64,000 nt of DNA from Microvirga sp. Mcv34 (GTDB taxonomy: Bacteria; Pseudomonadota; Alphaproteobacteria; Rhizobiales; Beijerinckiaceae): positions 62,001 to 126,000 of the forward strand of contig NZ_JALJRK010000003.1 in NCBI RefSeq assembly GCF_024519725.1, given 5' to 3'. Positions 62,774-64,000 of this stretch are shown in pieces. The position numbers and the translations under genes are program-made. Positions within the stretch are counted from its first letter, which is position 1. Each line of letters starts with the position of its first letter. Below the pieces are notes generated by a model, which was given only the letters and a program-made list of their open reading frames with translations, did not search any database and had not been told where the DNA came from.

Positions 62774-63112
62774 ATGATCCGCGCTACTGCCTCCGCCGGC
62801 GTCGCCTTCGCGGAACGCATGATCCGGGAAGGGGAGGTTTACGCCGAGGCCGTCCGCCGCTGGACGGAGGATCTCCGCTCCCGCCATGACGTCGCGGCCG
62901 TTCACTTCGACGACGGATGGATCGATCGAGAGAAGGGGAGCCTCGTCATCCCGTCTTATGCTCCCTTTGTCGGCCCGATCACCGTCGGATCCCTGATCGC
63001 GATCGGCTTCCCGGATAAGGCGACCCGCCTCGTCCGCGTGATCCGGATCGAGGAGAGCCTTCTCGGAGGCGGCCCCCGCTATTTCTTCGAGATGGTCGCC
63101 GATGCCGGATGA
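62774..63112 (+). CDS. Small hypothetical protein, operon gene 3
   Basis: A 112-residue protein starting MIRATASAGVAFAERMIREG, then RWTEDLRSRHDVAAVHFDDG and a beta-rich second half (IDREKGSLVIPSYAPFVGPI; LIAIGFPDKATRLVRVIRIE). One base separates it from the previous stop codon (TAGGATG). It overlaps the next gene by 11 bp. No family recognised. Confidence 0.6.
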   Translation: MIRATASAGVAFAERMIREGEVYAEAVRRWTEDLRSRHDVAAVHFDDGWIDREKGSLVIPSYAPFVGPITVGSLIAIGFPDKATRLVRVIRIEESLLGGGPRYFFEMVADAG

Positions 63113-63311
63113 TCTCGCCAGAGCGGCCGCCGCTCATTCGACAGAGGCTCATGTTCTCCTGTCCGTATCGAGGGAGCTTCGCGAGGCCGCGCGGCGCGTC
63201 CGATCGCTCGGAAATTACGAGATCGACTTTGGCGACGAGGCGGAGACGATCGCCAGGATCGCCGACAAGCTCGATCGGAAGCGGCGAGCCATCATGAAGG
63301 ATCCGAAGTGA
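63102..63311 (+). CDS. Small hypothetical protein, operon gene 4
   Basis: A 69-residue, largely helical and charged protein, MPDDLARAAAAHSTEAHVLL to ADKLDRKRRAIMKDPK. The long amphipathic helices and basic end suggest a coiled-coil or nucleic-acid-binding accessory protein. It overlaps gene 3 by 11 bp and its stop codon overlaps the next ATG (TGATG), so translation is coupled. Confidence 0.55.
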   Translation: MPDDLARAAAAHSTEAHVLLSVSRELREAARRVRSLGNYEIDFGDEAETIARIADKLDRKRRAIMKDPK

Positions 63312-63481
63312 TGCCTACTCTCCTCCTGAACTTCCTCGTCGCCTTCGGCTTCACGATCGCCGCGATCCTGACAGGGATCCCGGCCTTCGCGGGAAGCCGG
63401 ATCGCGATCGTCCTCTTCGCCGGCGTCCTGATCGCCGGCTTCTTCACCCTTCACAAGCTGTCCAAAGGAGCGCCGAGATAA
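63311..63481 (+). CDS. 56-residue two-span membrane protein, operon gene 5
   Basis: A short frame with two hydrophobic segments: TLLLNFLVAFGFTIAAILTG and then GSRIAIVLFAGVLIAGFF, ending TLHKLSKGAPR. It starts on the last base of the previous stop codon and its stop overlaps an ATG (TAATG) that opens a five-codon frame. The hydrophobic pattern and coupling support it as real. It could be a holin-like or other small phage membrane protein; no homologue is recognised. Confidence 0.55.
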   Translation: MPTLLLNFLVAFGFTIAAILTGIPAFAGSRIAIVLFAGVLIAGFFTLHKLSKGAPR

Positions 63482-63494
63482 TGGAGAACGCGCA

Positions 63495-63734
63495 ATGACA
63501 CCCGAAGAATATGAAGCTGCGCTCGCGCAAGTCGGCCTTAAGCCGGGAGGAGAGACCTCCCGGTTTTTCGGCGTTACGGACCGGACGGAACGCCGATGGA
63601 GATCGGCCGGACCATCCCCAGAGGCCGCCCTCGTCCTCCGTATAATGTGCGAGTTCAAGATATCGGCCGCCGAGGTTCTCGAACGCCTGGACCCGCCTCC
63701 CGCGGCGCCTGAGAGCGAGGAGGACGCCGGATGA
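63495..63734 (+). CDS. Putative helix-turn-helix DNA-binding protein, operon gene 6
   Basis: A 79-residue protein starting MTPEEYEAALAQVGLKPGGE. The central TSRFFGVTDRTERRWRSAG and the following PEAALVLRIMCEFKISA match a small XRE/YdaS-like helix-turn-helix, as in phage repressor or Cro proteins. An acidic tail (PESEEDAG) ends it. GGAG eight bases upstream serves as ribosome binding site. It is a candidate to bind the paired repeats at 62200-62247. Confidence 0.6.
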   Translation: MTPEEYEAALAQVGLKPGGETSRFFGVTDRTERRWRSAGPSPEAALVLRIMCEFKISAAEVLERLDPPPAAPESEEDAG

Positions 63735-64000
63735 ACGAGCCGGACCTCGGATCCTTCCTCGCCTTCCTCGCCGCCGTCATCGCCGCGGCGCTCCCTGTCA
63801 TCGTCGGAATAATCGGCCTGAGCCTCCTCGCCGTCGTGATCGGCGTCCTCCTCTGCGTCGTCGCCGCCTTCGTCTTCCTGAAGGTCGCGCCGATCGCCGG
63901 AATCGGGATTTGGATCGTCGGACTTATTGTTTCGATATTCCTTGTCCGGGATTCGAAGCGCCGGAGCCGCGAGGAGGAGCGCCATCGGGAGCTTTTGCGG
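63731..64000 (+). CDS. Membrane protein, operon gene 7, 3' end outside window
   Basis: An open frame of 90 codons running off the window, MNEPDLGSFLAFLAAVIAAA onwards. It has three or four hydrophobic segments (LPVIVGIIGLSLLAVVIGVL; AFVFLKVAPIAGIGIWIVG; LIVSIFLV) and then a very basic, charged stretch (RDSKRRSREEERHRELLR). The ATG overlaps the previous stop codon (ATGA). Function unknown; part of the same compact operon. Confidence 0.5.
   Translation, partial: MNEPDLGSFLAFLAAVIAAALPVIVGIIGLSLLAVVIGVLLCVVAAFVFLKVAPIAGIGIWIVGLIVSIFLVRDSKRRSREEERHRELLR

Overview
The window comes from a high-GC alphaproteobacterium, most likely a member of the Hyphomicrobiales (Rhizobiales), perhaps Methylobacteriaceae such as Microvirga. 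This is inferred from a MucR/Ros regulator, HWE-type sensor kinases, many Hyphomicrobiales-typical DUF families (DUF1194, DUF1491, DUF2336, DUF3750, DUF6456), methylmalonyl-CoA mutase encoded with MeaB, and GTA-like packaging genes. It could not be checked against a database. No rRNA, tRNA, CRISPR array or replication origin was seen.

Layout. 1-0.8 kb: 3' part of an IS630-type element, frameshifted at an A7 run, abutting a small Lrp/AsnC-type gene. 1.1-13.1 kb: metabolic block with UDP-glucose dehydrogenase, a class 3 asparaginase, and three methylmalonyl-CoA mutase genes (MeaB, large subunit, small subunit) on the minus strand, interleaved with an orphan SUKH protein, a lipoprotein hydrolase and an SDR. 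13.1-23.8 kb: DUF2267 protein, HerA-like ATPase, GNAT, M20 peptidase, DUF559 protein, haloacid dehalogenase, branched-chain aminotransferase, phytase-like esterase, vWA protein and class III cyclase. 23.8-25.6 kb: a compact minus-strand cluster of an ECF sigma factor, a Tat-exported cupredoxin and a TTHB210-like secreted protein. 25.6-36.7 kb: MurJ, a GT2 glycosyltransferase, a ChbG/HpnK deacetylase, superoxide dismutase, isochorismatase, a large HWE kinase and an S9 oligopeptidase. 37-43.6 kb: MucR, a DUF6456 protein, SufE and small conserved proteins. 43.6-57.5 kb: envelope and exported functions (PBP1A, DUF1254/DUF1214 pair, an M10 RTX protease, AI-2E transporter, TRAP binding protein) and a second HWE kinase. 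57.9-62.2 kb: terminase small subunit, terminase large subunit and portal of a gene-transfer-agent or HK97-type packaging module, interrupted between terminase and portal. 62.2-64 kb: a tightly overlapping operon of very small unknown genes with its own promoter, paired operator-like repeats and strikingly high GATC density, starting where the portal C-terminus departs from its family.

Themes. A palindromic intergenic repeat of about 50 bp with compensatory stem changes recurs across the window; in three copies it supplies the stop codon of the adjacent gene. The most promising region for undescribed biology is the junction at 62.1-62.3 kb and the small-gene cluster after it. Next are the ECF/cupredoxin/TTHB210-like cluster and the promoter-terminator leader in front of the terminase genes.
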